Of a stretch of DNA of 7,267 bases, positions 1-5,347 are shown one piece after another. The stretch comes from Thermomicrobiales bacterium (lineage in GTDB: Bacteria > Chloroflexota > Chloroflexia > Thermomicrobiales > UBA6265), in NCBI GenBank assembly GCA_020847015.1, contig JADLCW010000234.1, positions 1-7,267 on the forward strand, written 5' to 3'. The number at the start of each line of letters is the position of its first letter. Positions within the stretch are counted from its first letter, which is position 1. The notes under the pieces were generated by a model. The model was not told the origin of the DNA. It was given only the letters and a program-made list of their open reading frames with translations, and did not search any database. The position numbers and the translations under genes were made by a program.

Positions 1-1032
1 GGTTGGGGACCGATCGGGGACGATATCGCGGCGCTGGGGACGCCGGTCGAGGCGCTGGGCCTGGCTGCCGATGCAACGCTGCCGCTGCGGCTGGGGCGAC
101 TCACCCGGCGGCTGCGCGCGGCGCGGCCGGACGTCGTCCAGACCTGGCTCTACCACGCCGATCTGTTAGGCGGGTTGGCCAGCCGGATGACGAGCCGGGC
201 GCCGGTGGTGTGGGGGCTGCACAGCTCCAACCTCGAACCGGGGATCATGAAAGCGCGCACCATCCGGGTCGCCCAGACCTGCGCCCGGTTGTCCGGTTGG
301 CTGCCGACGGCGGTGGTGTGCTGCTCGGAATCGACCCGCGAGTTGCACGCCCAGCGCGGCTACCGGCGCGACCGAGTGGTGGTGATTCCGAACGGCATCG
401 ATCTGGACGCGTTCCGACCGGACCCGGCGGCGCGCGGGTCCGTGCGGGCCGAATTGGGGTTGGCGCCGGACGCGCGGCTGATCGGGCTGGCGGCGCGCTT
501 CGACCCCCAGAAGGATCACCACACCTTCGTCCGGGCGGCGGCCATCGTGGCGGCCGCCGACGATCGGGCGCGATTCGTGCTGTTTGGGGACCGGGTGACA
601 CCGGAGAACGCCGAGCTGAGCGGTTGGATCGAGCGGGCCGGGATCGGCGATCGGGTGCGGCTGCTCGGGCGGCGGCGCGATGTGGCCCGGCTGCAGGCCA
701 GTCTCGATATCGCCACTCTCTCTTCGGCGGCGGTCGAGGCGCTGCCGCTGGCGATCGCGGAGGCGATGGCCTGCGGCGTGCCCGGCGTCGTCACCGATGT
801 CGGCGATTCGGCGCGGCTGGTCGGCGATGCCGGGCGGGTGGTTCCCCCGCGGGATGCCGCCGCGCTGGCCGGAGCGTGGCTGGACGTGCTGGCGCTGCCG
901 CCGGCGGCGGGGGCGGCGCTGGGCGCCCGAGCCCGCGACCGGATCGCGGCGCACTACGCGCTGCCGGACACGGTCCGGCGCTACGAAGCTCTGTACGAAC
1001 GAGTGGGAGCAAGCAAGCCATGTGCGGTCTGA
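1..1032 (+). CDS. GT4-family glycosyltransferase, 5'-truncated by window edge
   Basis: This is the C-terminal 343 residues of a GT-B fold glycosyltransferase that would transfer a sugar from a nucleotide-sugar to a growing glycan or lipid-linked acceptor at the cytoplasmic side of the membrane. The frame is open from base 1, so the start codon lies upstream, probably 40-60 codons away judging from the usual 360-400 residue length. Visible motifs, numbered from the first codon: an N-domain segment VVQTWLYHAD; the inter-domain IPNGID at 129-134; a nucleotide-phosphate-binding R166 and K171 in ARFDPQKD; and the E-x7-E signature of retaining GT4 enzymes, E246 and E254, in EALPLAIAEAM. The stop at 1030-1032 overlaps the next start by 13 nt, which indicates translational coupling in one operon. 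The family call is secure. The donor and acceptor cannot be read from sequence. Confidence 0.9.
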   Translation, partial: GWGPIGDDIAALGTPVEALGLAADATLPLRLGRLTRRLRAARPDVVQTWLYHADLLGGLASRMTSRAPVVWGLHSSNLEPGIMKARTIRVAQTCARLSGWLPTAVVCCSESTRELHAQRGYRRDRVVVIPNGIDLDAFRPDPAARGSVRAELGLAPDARLIGLAARFDPQKDHHTFVRAAAIVAAADDRARFVLFGDRVTPENAELSGWIERAGIGDRVRLLGRRRDVARLQASLDIATLSSAAVEALPLAIAEAMACGVPGVVTDVGDSARLVGDAGRVVPPRDAAALAGAWLDVLALPPAAGAALGARARDRIAAHYALPDTVRRYEALYERVGASKPCAV

Positions 1033-2999
1033 CCGGATTCATCGACGCCGACGGTGCGATGTCGGCCGACGCCATGCGGGCCATCGTCGGCGGGATGGCT
1101 GAGGCGATCCGGCACCGGGGACCGGACGACGAGGGGTGTTGGGTCGACCCGGCGGCCGGGGTCGCGCTGGGCTTCCGCCGTCTCGCCATCGTCGACCTCT
1201 CGGAGGCGGGGCATCAGCCAATGACCTCCGCGTCCGGTCGCTTCGTGATGGTGTTCAACGGGGAGATCTACAACTACCGCGCGATCCGTGGCGAACTGGA
1301 GCAGGCCGACCCCGGCATCGTCTTCCGGGGCCGCTCCGACACCGAGGTGCTGCTGGCCGCCATCGAGCGTTGGGGACCGGCGGGGACGATCGGGCGGACG
1401 GTCGGCATGTTCGCCATCGCGCTGTGGGATCGGCGGGAGCGCAAGCTGCTGCTGATCCGCGACCGGCTCGGCGAGAAGCCGCTCTACTATGGCTGGGTCG
1501 GGCGCACCTTCATGTTTGGTTCGGAGTTGAAGGCGTTGCGGGCGCACCCCGCCTTCTCCGCCGAGATCGACCGCGATGCGGTGGCGCTGTTCCTGCACCA
1601 CAAATACATCCCCACCCCGCATTCGATCTACCGCGGCATCGCCAAGCTGACCCAGGGCACGATTCTGACGCTGGACCCGAGCCGGCCGGGCGAGATGCCG
1701 GAGCCGAAACCCTATTGGTCGGTGCGGGACGCCGCCGAGGCGGGGATGGCGAACGGGTTCCGGGGAACCGAAGGGGAGGCCGTCGACCACCTGGAGGCGC
1801 TGCTGCGGGAATCGGTGCGGTTGCAGATGGTGGCCGACGTGCCGCTCGGGGCGCTGCTCTCCGGCGGGGTCGATTCGTCGATGGTGGTCGCGCTGTTGCA
1901 GGCGCAGAGCGAGCGCCCGGTCGAGACCTTCACCATCGGGTTCGAGGAGCGCGGCTACAACGAAGCCGAGCACGCGAAGATGGTCGCCGAGCACCTGGGG
2001 ACGCTGCATCGCGAGTTGTATGTGACACCCAGCGAGGCGATGACGGTCATCCCGCGGCTGCCCACGCTCTACGATGAGCCGTTCGCCGACGCGTCGCAGA
2101 TCCCGACCTTTCTGGTCGCCCAGATGGCCCGCCGCCATGTCACGGTCGGCTTGTCCGGCGACGGCGGCGACGAGTTGTTCGCCGGCTATGTCCGCCATCA
2201 GACCGGGTCGCGGTTGTGGCGCAAGGTGGGTCGGGCGCCGCGCGGGGTGCGCCGCCTGGCGGCGAACTGCGTCACCGCGATTCCGCCGGACGGGTGGGAC
2301 CGGGTGCTCGACGTTGCCGGCCCGGCGCTGCCGGCCTCGCTGCGGGGGCGGGTGTCCGGCGACTGGCTGCACAAAGGCGCCCGGGTGCTGCACGTGTCCA
2401 CCCCGGAGGACATGTATCGGTTGCTGGTGACCGATTGGGCGGACACCGACCGGGTGGTGCTCGGGGCGCAAGACGCGGCGTCGCGCCCGCTCGCCGAGCG
2501 GCATCGCACGGAGGGGTTCGGGCCGATCGAGCGGATGATGTATCTGGACACGGTGATGTACATGCCGGACGACGTGCTGGTCAAGGTCGATCGGGCCAGC
2601 ATGGGGGTGGGGCTGGAGGTGCGGACCCCGTTTCTGGATCATCGGGTGTTCGAGTTCGCCTGGCGGCTGCCGATGCGGATGAAGATTCGGGACGGGCACG
2701 GCAAATGGGTGCTGCGGCAGGTGCTGTATCGCTACGTGCCGCGCGATTTGGTGGAGCGCCCCAAGATGGGATTCGGGGTGCCGGTGGGAGCGTGGCTGCG
2801 CGGTCCGCTGCGTCCGTGGGCGGAAGAGCTGCTGGACCCGCAGCGCTTGCGCGCCGACGGGCTGCTCAACCCGGCCGCCGTGCAGGCCAAGTGGGACGAG
2901 CACCAATCCGGTCGGCGCGACTGGCACGCCCACCTCTGGGACGTGCTGATGCTTCAGGCTTGGCTGCGGGAGCAGCCCGCGTCGGGGGCGGTCGGGTAG
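1020..2999 (+). CDS. asnB: Asparagine synthetase (glutamine-hydrolysing), AsnB family
   Basis: The 659-residue protein joins a class II glutamine amidotransferase domain to an ATP-dependent synthetase domain. The classical reaction turns aspartate, glutamine and ATP into asparagine, glutamate, AMP and PPi. The start is fixed at 1020 because the family needs Cys2 as N-terminal nucleophile after Met removal (protein begins MCGLTGF). GGGAG at 1005-1009 lies 10 nt upstream. The glutaminase domain shows RHRGPDD (31-37), NGEIYN (80-85) and RSDTE (105-109). The synthetase domain shows the PP-loop SGGVDSS (281-287), SGDGGDE (379-385) and the DRASM...EVRTPFLDH block from about residue 524. All key residues appear intact. 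It overlaps the glycosyltransferase by 13 nt. AsnB homologues inside sugar operons can amidate uronic acids of surface polysaccharides (known for some O-antigen clusters), so either free asparagine or a glycan carboxylate could be the substrate; context favours the latter only weakly. Confidence 0.95.
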   Translation: MCGLTGFIDADGAMSADAMRAIVGGMAEAIRHRGPDDEGCWVDPAAGVALGFRRLAIVDLSEAGHQPMTSASGRFVMVFNGEIYNYRAIRGELEQADPGIVFRGRSDTEVLLAAIERWGPAGTIGRTVGMFAIALWDRRERKLLLIRDRLGEKPLYYGWVGRTFMFGSELKALRAHPAFSAEIDRDAVALFLHHKYIPTPHSIYRGIAKLTQGTILTLDPSRPGEMPEPKPYWSVRDAAEAGMANGFRGTEGEAVDHLEALLRESVRLQMVADVPLGALLSGGVDSSMVVALLQAQSERPVETFTIGFEERGYNEAEHAKMVAEHLGTLHRELYVTPSEAMTVIPRLPTLYDEPFADASQIPTFLVAQMARRHVTVGLSGDGGDELFAGYVRHQTGSRLWRKVGRAPRGVRRLAANCVTAIPPDGWDRVLDVAGPALPASLRGRVSGDWLHKGARVLHVSTPEDMYRLLVTDWADTDRVVLGAQDAASRPLAERHRTEGFGPIERMMYLDTVMYMPDDVLVKVDRASMGVGLEVRTPFLDHRVFEFAWRLPMRMKIRDGHGKWVLRQVLYRYVPRDLVERPKMGFGVPVGAWLRGPLRPWAEELLDPQRLRADGLLNPAAVQAKWDEHQSGRRDWHAHLWDVLMLQAWLREQPASGAVG

Positions 3000-3013
3000 C
3001 GGCATCCGGTGCG

Positions 3014-3027
3014 GCGCCGGCCGGCGC
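3014..3027. repeat. 14-bp perfect palindrome just after asnB
   Basis: GCGCCGGCCGGCGC is self-complementary and begins 14 nt after the asnB stop. It could form a strong G+C hairpin at the mRNA end. No T-run follows, so it is not a standard intrinsic terminator. It may protect the 3' end of the transcript or mark a factor-dependent end. At this base composition a chance palindrome is also plausible. Confidence 0.4.
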
Positions 3028-3089
3028 GCGACCGTCCGGCAGGGCATGGACGCTGCGCCGGCACAACCTCGCTAACCTCAGCTCATGCT

Positions 3090-3138
3090 GCATGCGCTGG
3101 CCCGGCGCCGTTTCCTGCCGGGCAGATTGGGCGCATGC
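3090..3138. repeat. Two-tier inverted repeat (hairpin)
   Basis: The outer arms GCATGCGC (3090-3097) and GCGCATGC (3131-3138) are perfect complements. Inside them CCCGGC (3101-3106) pairs with GCCGGG (3117-3122) around a 10-nt loop. The asymmetric interior leaves 3 nt on the left and 8 nt on the right unpaired. No T-run follows. Further CGCATG words occur near 3184. The structure suits a transcript hairpin or a protein-binding dyad; its function is unknown. Confidence 0.45.
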
Positions 3139-3419
3139 GATCGCCCGGCAACTCCCCGTGTCGCGGCACGGAGCGCTCCATGTCGCATGCATTGGCGCAT
3201 AAGTTTCCGGTGGCGCGTGCGAAACGCTCCGCCCCGGGGCGGCGTGGGCGTGACGCCGGAGGCATCCGACACATGGCGCGCGACGCCGAGCGCGTGTTTC
3301 CTGCCGCGCGGGGTTCGCCACCGCTCGGGTGCCGGCGCGACGTGAACGATGCGACGTTCGCCGCTGTGGGTGTTGCGCTGCAGTCGCGCGGCGGACGTGC
3401 GCCAACCAGACTGGTGGAC

Positions 3420-3464
3420 GCCGCGATCCTTGCGCTTCGCGGCGGATGACGCGCGCTTCGCGCG
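3420..3464. repeat. Inverted-repeat element with GCCGCGATCCTT core, copy A
   Basis: The stretch starts with GCCGCGATCCTT (3420-3431), shared with copy B near 3607. Within it ATCC (3426-3429) can pair with GGAT (3444-3447), and GCG/CGC arms flank a CTT loop at 3435-3437. Immediately after, CGCGCG (3450-3455) and CGCGCG (3459-3464) form a second perfect hairpin around CTT. The general form, GATCCTT...GGATGACG, resembles dispersed palindromic intergenic repeats seen in several GC-rich bacteria, but that resemblance is from memory and was not checked. Confidence 0.4.
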
Positions 3465-3546
3465 GCGCGCCGGCGTGGCGCGCACCCGGCTGCCGGAGCC
3501 GTGCTGCCGCCGGATCGTTCTCAGCGAGCCGTTGAATTGCACGTCT

Positions 3547-3560
3547 GGAACATCTGTTCC
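3547..3560. promoter_or_regulatory. LexA/DinR-like dyad (possible SOS box)
   Basis: GGAACATCTGTTCC is a dyad with 6-bp arms and a 2-nt centre. It contains GAAC-N4-GTTC, the fixed core of the Gram-positive and actinobacterial LexA box. A TTGACC hexamer, a plausible -35, begins 4 nt downstream at 3564, but I see no convincing -10 at the right distance. No recognisable gene starts within 600 bp on the + strand, so the target is unclear. It may be a relic, a site for an unannotated RNA or small gene, or chance. Confidence 0.35.
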
Positions 3561-3590
3561 CCATTGACCGGCGAATCATGCGCTATGAAG

Positions 3591-3621
3591 GCGAGGATCT
3601 TCCGTCGCCGCGATCCTTCGC
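3591..3621. repeat. Inverted-repeat element with GCCGCGATCCTT core, copy B
   Basis: GCGAGGATC (3591-3599) pairs with GATCCTTCGC (3612-3621) over 9 bp with one bulged T at 3618, enclosing a 12-nt loop. The right arm includes most of the 12-mer GCCGCGATCCTT (3607-3618) also present at 3420-3431. The two copies are in the same gene-free stretch, which supports a small repeat family instead of a coding sequence here. Confidence 0.4.
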
Positions 3622-4030
3622 AGACGCCCGGGCCGGGGACCGGCGCCGTCTCGCCCGCACGGCGGCGATGCCGCGCCGGATCGCTCCCGGCGCCCCAGCG
3701 GGCGCCCGGCGTTTCCGCATCCGGAGACGACTCGATGGCAGCTTCCGATCCGGCAGTCATGCGCGGCAGGCGGCGCGGCGGGCGCGGCCGGGCGGGCGTC
3801 TCGGGGAGGGGCGGCAGCCGACCCGCACCTATCTCGGGTGTGGCGGAATGCGTCGCGATGGGTGGTCTAGTTCGGTAATCATTCATGAATATTTCATAAT
3901 GGACTTCATCGGCCAGATAGAAATTACGCATTGGCGAGCGAGATAATTCGCGTCAACAGCTTATGCAAATATGATGTATTCACGAACGTACAACCTCTCC
4001 AAGTTGGTTGACCTGGAAGCACCGCGAGGG

Positions 4031-4057
4031 CTAGCTATTACGATTTCGTGATGCTAG
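4031..4057. repeat. Inverted repeat in the AT-rich island
   Basis: CTAGC (4031-4035) pairs with GCTAG (4053-4057). After one bulged T the stem continues with ATTACG (4037-4042) against CGTGAT (4047-4052), including one G-T pair, and closes on the 4-nt loop ATTT. The 11-bp stem is unusual for such AT-rich sequence and suits an operator or a leader hairpin. No T-run follows it closely. Confidence 0.4.
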
Positions 4058-4058
4058 T

Positions 4059-4086
4059 ATGACCCCGTCATAAAAACGCAATGACC
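4059..4086. promoter_or_regulatory. Operator-like ATGAC repeats
   Basis: ATGAC-CCC-GTCAT (4059-4071) is a perfect 13-bp dyad. A third half-site, ATGACC, recurs at 4081-4086, 22 bp (about two helical turns) after the ATGACC at 4059. Two half-sites in inverted order plus one on the same face of the helix is a common pattern for a dimeric regulator. The regulator is not identifiable. Confidence 0.35.
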
Positions 4087-4088
4087 TT

Positions 4089-4106
4089 TTCATGAATTCT
4101 TCATGA
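4089..4106. promoter_or_regulatory. TTCATGA direct repeats, 11 bp apart
   Basis: TTCATGA occurs at 4089-4095 and again at 4100-4106, one helical turn apart. Each contains the palindrome TCATGA. A third copy inside ATTCATGAAT lies at the other end of the AT-rich island (3881-3890). The spaced copies look like sites for a protein binding one DNA face. They sit 83-100 nt upstream of the gene at 4189, so they could lie in its promoter or its leader. Confidence 0.35.
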
Positions 4107-4188
4107 GAAGTAGCGACAGGCTGCTCGGGGCGCGCCCTGGCCAGCCCGCAGCGTCACGCCTGCGATCCAAGAGGGAGGGATCAAAGCG

Positions 4189-5208
4189 ATGCGAGCATGG
4201 TTCGGTCGTTCGTGGAGCATACTGATGATCGCCGTGCTGGTGCTGGGGGGGATCGTCCCTAGCATCGGACTCGGACCGGCGGCCAACGCCGCGGCGGCGA
4301 TCGATGGCGCCGGGATGGCGAAGGACAGCGGCGTGAGGGCCGCGGCGAAAGCGAAAAAGAAAGCCGGCAAGAAAGCCGACAAGAAAGCCAAGAAGAAGGC
4401 CGGCAAGAAGTCCGGGAAAAAGAACCGAGGCAGGAAGCATGGCAAGCGCCCCGGCAACACGCGTCCGCAAGACCCTGTGACCACGCCGAGCGACCCCAAG
4501 CCGCCGGCGACGAACCCCCAGTCGTGTCTGCAAATCGCGGTGCCGGCGTACTTCGAAGAGTCGCACTGGTGGGACGAGATGACCCAGGCCGCGCCGGCCA
4601 CGGGCATGATCGTGCTGAACTTGTACAACGGCCCGGACAAGCCGAGCGAGTACTGGAAGGGGCGCACCCAGGCGGCCCAGCGGGCCGGCATCAAGGTCGT
4701 CGGCTACGTGCTCACCGGGCATGGCAAGCGCGACAAGAACCTGGTGAAGCAGGACATCCGCAACCACTTCGATTGGTTCGGCGTCGACGGCATCTACCTC
4801 GACGAAACCTCCAGCGCCGAGGACGACAAGATCGTGGACTACTACCGGGAAATGGCCACCTACGTGCGCCAGATCAAGCCCAAGGCGACGGTGGTGGTCA
4901 ACTCCGGATATACGCCCGATGAGCGGTTCATGGAGTTCGCCGACATCATCGAGAACTACGAGTACGACTACGACACCTATCTGAAGCAAAAATTCCCGTC
5001 CTGGACGCTCAAGTACGCGGCGAACCGCTTCATCCACGTCGTGCATAGCGTGCCGGGAACCGACGCCGCCAAGCAGACGTTGGATCTGGCTCGGCAGCGC
5101 AATGCCGGCTATGTGTTCCTGACCGATGTCGAGGACACCAACTACATCTACAAGTCGCTCGGCGGCACGCTCTGGAACACTCAGGTGCGCGGGTTGTGCC
5201 CGTCGTAG
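4189..5208 (+). CDS. Secreted spherulin-4 (GH135-like) protein with Lys-rich linker, copy 1
   Basis: The 339-residue protein has a Sec-type signal peptide (hydrophobic stretch about 10-28, likely cleavage in the A-rich segment 32-36), a Lys-rich linker (54-88), a Pro/Thr segment, then a spherulin-4 domain from about 113 to the end. The start is supported by GGGAGGGA ending 8 nt upstream. Domain landmarks are VPAYF (118-122), NLYNGP, GYV, VDGIYLDE (199-206), a VNSGYTPDE segment around N238, and NYEY with E258. Fungal Sph3, the founding GH135 member, is an alpha-1,4-N-acetylgalactosaminidase whose key acidic residues are an Asp-Glu pair and a Glu about 55 residues later; D205, E206 and E258 fit. 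Cys113 and Cys337 probably form a disulphide joining the domain ends. Family assignment is firm; the substrate is inference. The cationic linker could hold the enzyme to anionic wall or matrix polymer. Confidence 0.85.
   Translation: MRAWFGRSWSILMIAVLVLGGIVPSIGLGPAANAAAAIDGAGMAKDSGVRAAAKAKKKAGKKADKKAKKKAGKKSGKKNRGRKHGKRPGNTRPQDPVTTPSDPKPPATNPQSCLQIAVPAYFEESHWWDEMTQAAPATGMIVLNLYNGPDKPSEYWKGRTQAAQRAGIKVVGYVLTGHGKRDKNLVKQDIRNHFDWFGVDGIYLDETSSAEDDKIVDYYREMATYVRQIKPKATVVVNSGYTPDERFMEFADIIENYEYDYDTYLKQKFPSWTLKYAANRFIHVVHSVPGTDAAKQTLDLARQRNAGYVFLTDVEDTNYIYKSLGGTLWNTQVRGLCPS
4348..4422 (+). repeat. Lys-rich tandem repeat in copy 1 linker
   Basis: The region encodes residues 54-78, built from repeated four-residue units of the form Ala-x-Lys-Lys (AGKK, ADKK, AKKK, AGKK, SGKK). 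At DNA level the unit is a variant of AAGAAAGCCGGC. The segment lies between the signal peptide and the catalytic-type domain, is strongly basic, and is absent from the two paralogues downstream. Repeat slippage probably sets its length. Confidence 0.7.
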
Positions 5209-5275
5209 CGGCGGAGGCCGCCCCGCTCGGAACCTGACGTTGCGCGTGCTAGGATTGCCCGGAGGCCGTCGCCGG

Positions 5276-5304
5276 CCCCCGGGCGTTCTCTGCTCGGGGG
5301 TTTT
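5276..5304 (+). terminator. Intrinsic terminator after copy 1
   Basis: CCCCCGGGCG (5276-5285) pairs with TGCTCGGGGG (5291-5300) over 10 bp with two G-T pairs, around a 5-nt loop, and is followed by TTTT and then CGTT. It sits 67 nt after the stop of copy 1 and 43 nt before the start of copy 2. It should end most transcripts from copy 1, so copy 2 needs its own promoter or readthrough. The gap of 139 nt leaves little room for a promoter downstream of the hairpin. Confidence 0.75.
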
Positions 5305-5347
5305 CGTTCGGACGGTCACGCGAGATCCTCGAAAGGGAGGTGGAGCG

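Larger units (their letters stand above)
3000..3870. other. GC-rich spacer without a credible gene
   Basis: About 870 bases follow asnB with no reading frame that looks like protein. Several frames stay open on both strands only because stop codons are rare at this composition (about 73% G+C in a sampled row). Their translations are Arg/Ala/Pro-rich, lack recognisable motifs, overlap one another and mostly lack ribosome binding sites. What the stretch holds is short palindromes and hairpins rich in GCGC and CGCATG words, a repeated 12-mer GCCGCGATCCTT (3420-3431 and 3607-3618), an 11-mer direct repeat GTTTCCTGCCG (3110-3120 and 3296-3306), and one LexA-like dyad. It could be a decayed gene, a repeat-rich spacer or a structured non-coding RNA; I cannot decide between these. 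Confidence 0.6.
3871..4110. promoter_or_regulatory. AT-rich control region upstream of the spherulin-4 cluster
   Basis: These 240 bases are about 42% G+C by my count, against roughly 70% on either side. They hold at least three distinct repeat systems (listed separately), a TTGACC hexamer at 4008-4013 and TATAAT-like hexamers CATAAT (3895-3900), GATAAT (3942-3947) and TATGAT (3970-3975). None of these is paired with a good partner at 16-18 nt, so I do not assign a start site. CAACC (3991-3995) and GGTTG (4006-4010) form another dyad with CCAAGTTGG overlapping it. The gene at 4189 begins 79 nt further on. I infer a regulated promoter region; AT-rich DNA left by horizontal transfer is the alternative. 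Confidence 0.5.

Noticed and set aside
3..1019. In-frame upstream extension of asnB giving a 998-residue protein
   Set aside because: This part overlaps the glycosyltransferase in another frame, its translation is Gly/Arg/Ala-rich with no motif, and AsnB needs Cys2 directly after the start at 1020.
981..3047. 688-codon open frame on the - strand
   Set aside because: It lies antisense to asnB, is rich in His/Arg/Pro/Gln, has no motif, and arises because stops are rare on that strand of a GC-rich gene.
2866..3579. 237-codon open frame on the - strand across the asnB end and the spacer
   Set aside because: The translation is Arg/Ala-rich without family features and it overlaps the conserved C-terminus of asnB.
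3858..3885. tRNA D-arm-like string (GGTGGTCTAGTTCGGTAATC)
   Set aside because: No matching acceptor stem, anticodon arm or T-loop GTTCGA-type sequence is found in the following 80 bases.
3578..3946. 122-codon + strand frame starting just after the LexA-like dyad
   Set aside because: There is no good ribosome binding site and the product is Arg/Gly-rich with no recognisable pattern. Another equally open frame overlaps it. The position after the dyad alone is not enough.
3000..4188. CRISPR array or insertion sequence in the gap
   Set aside because: There are no regularly spaced identical repeats, no transposase-like reading frame and no paired terminal inverted repeats with target duplications.
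5126..5347. Upstream extension of copy 2 to a 378-residue protein
   Set aside because: It would begin inside copy 1, run through the intrinsic terminator, and bury the signal peptide. The ATG at 5348 has a strong ribosome binding site.
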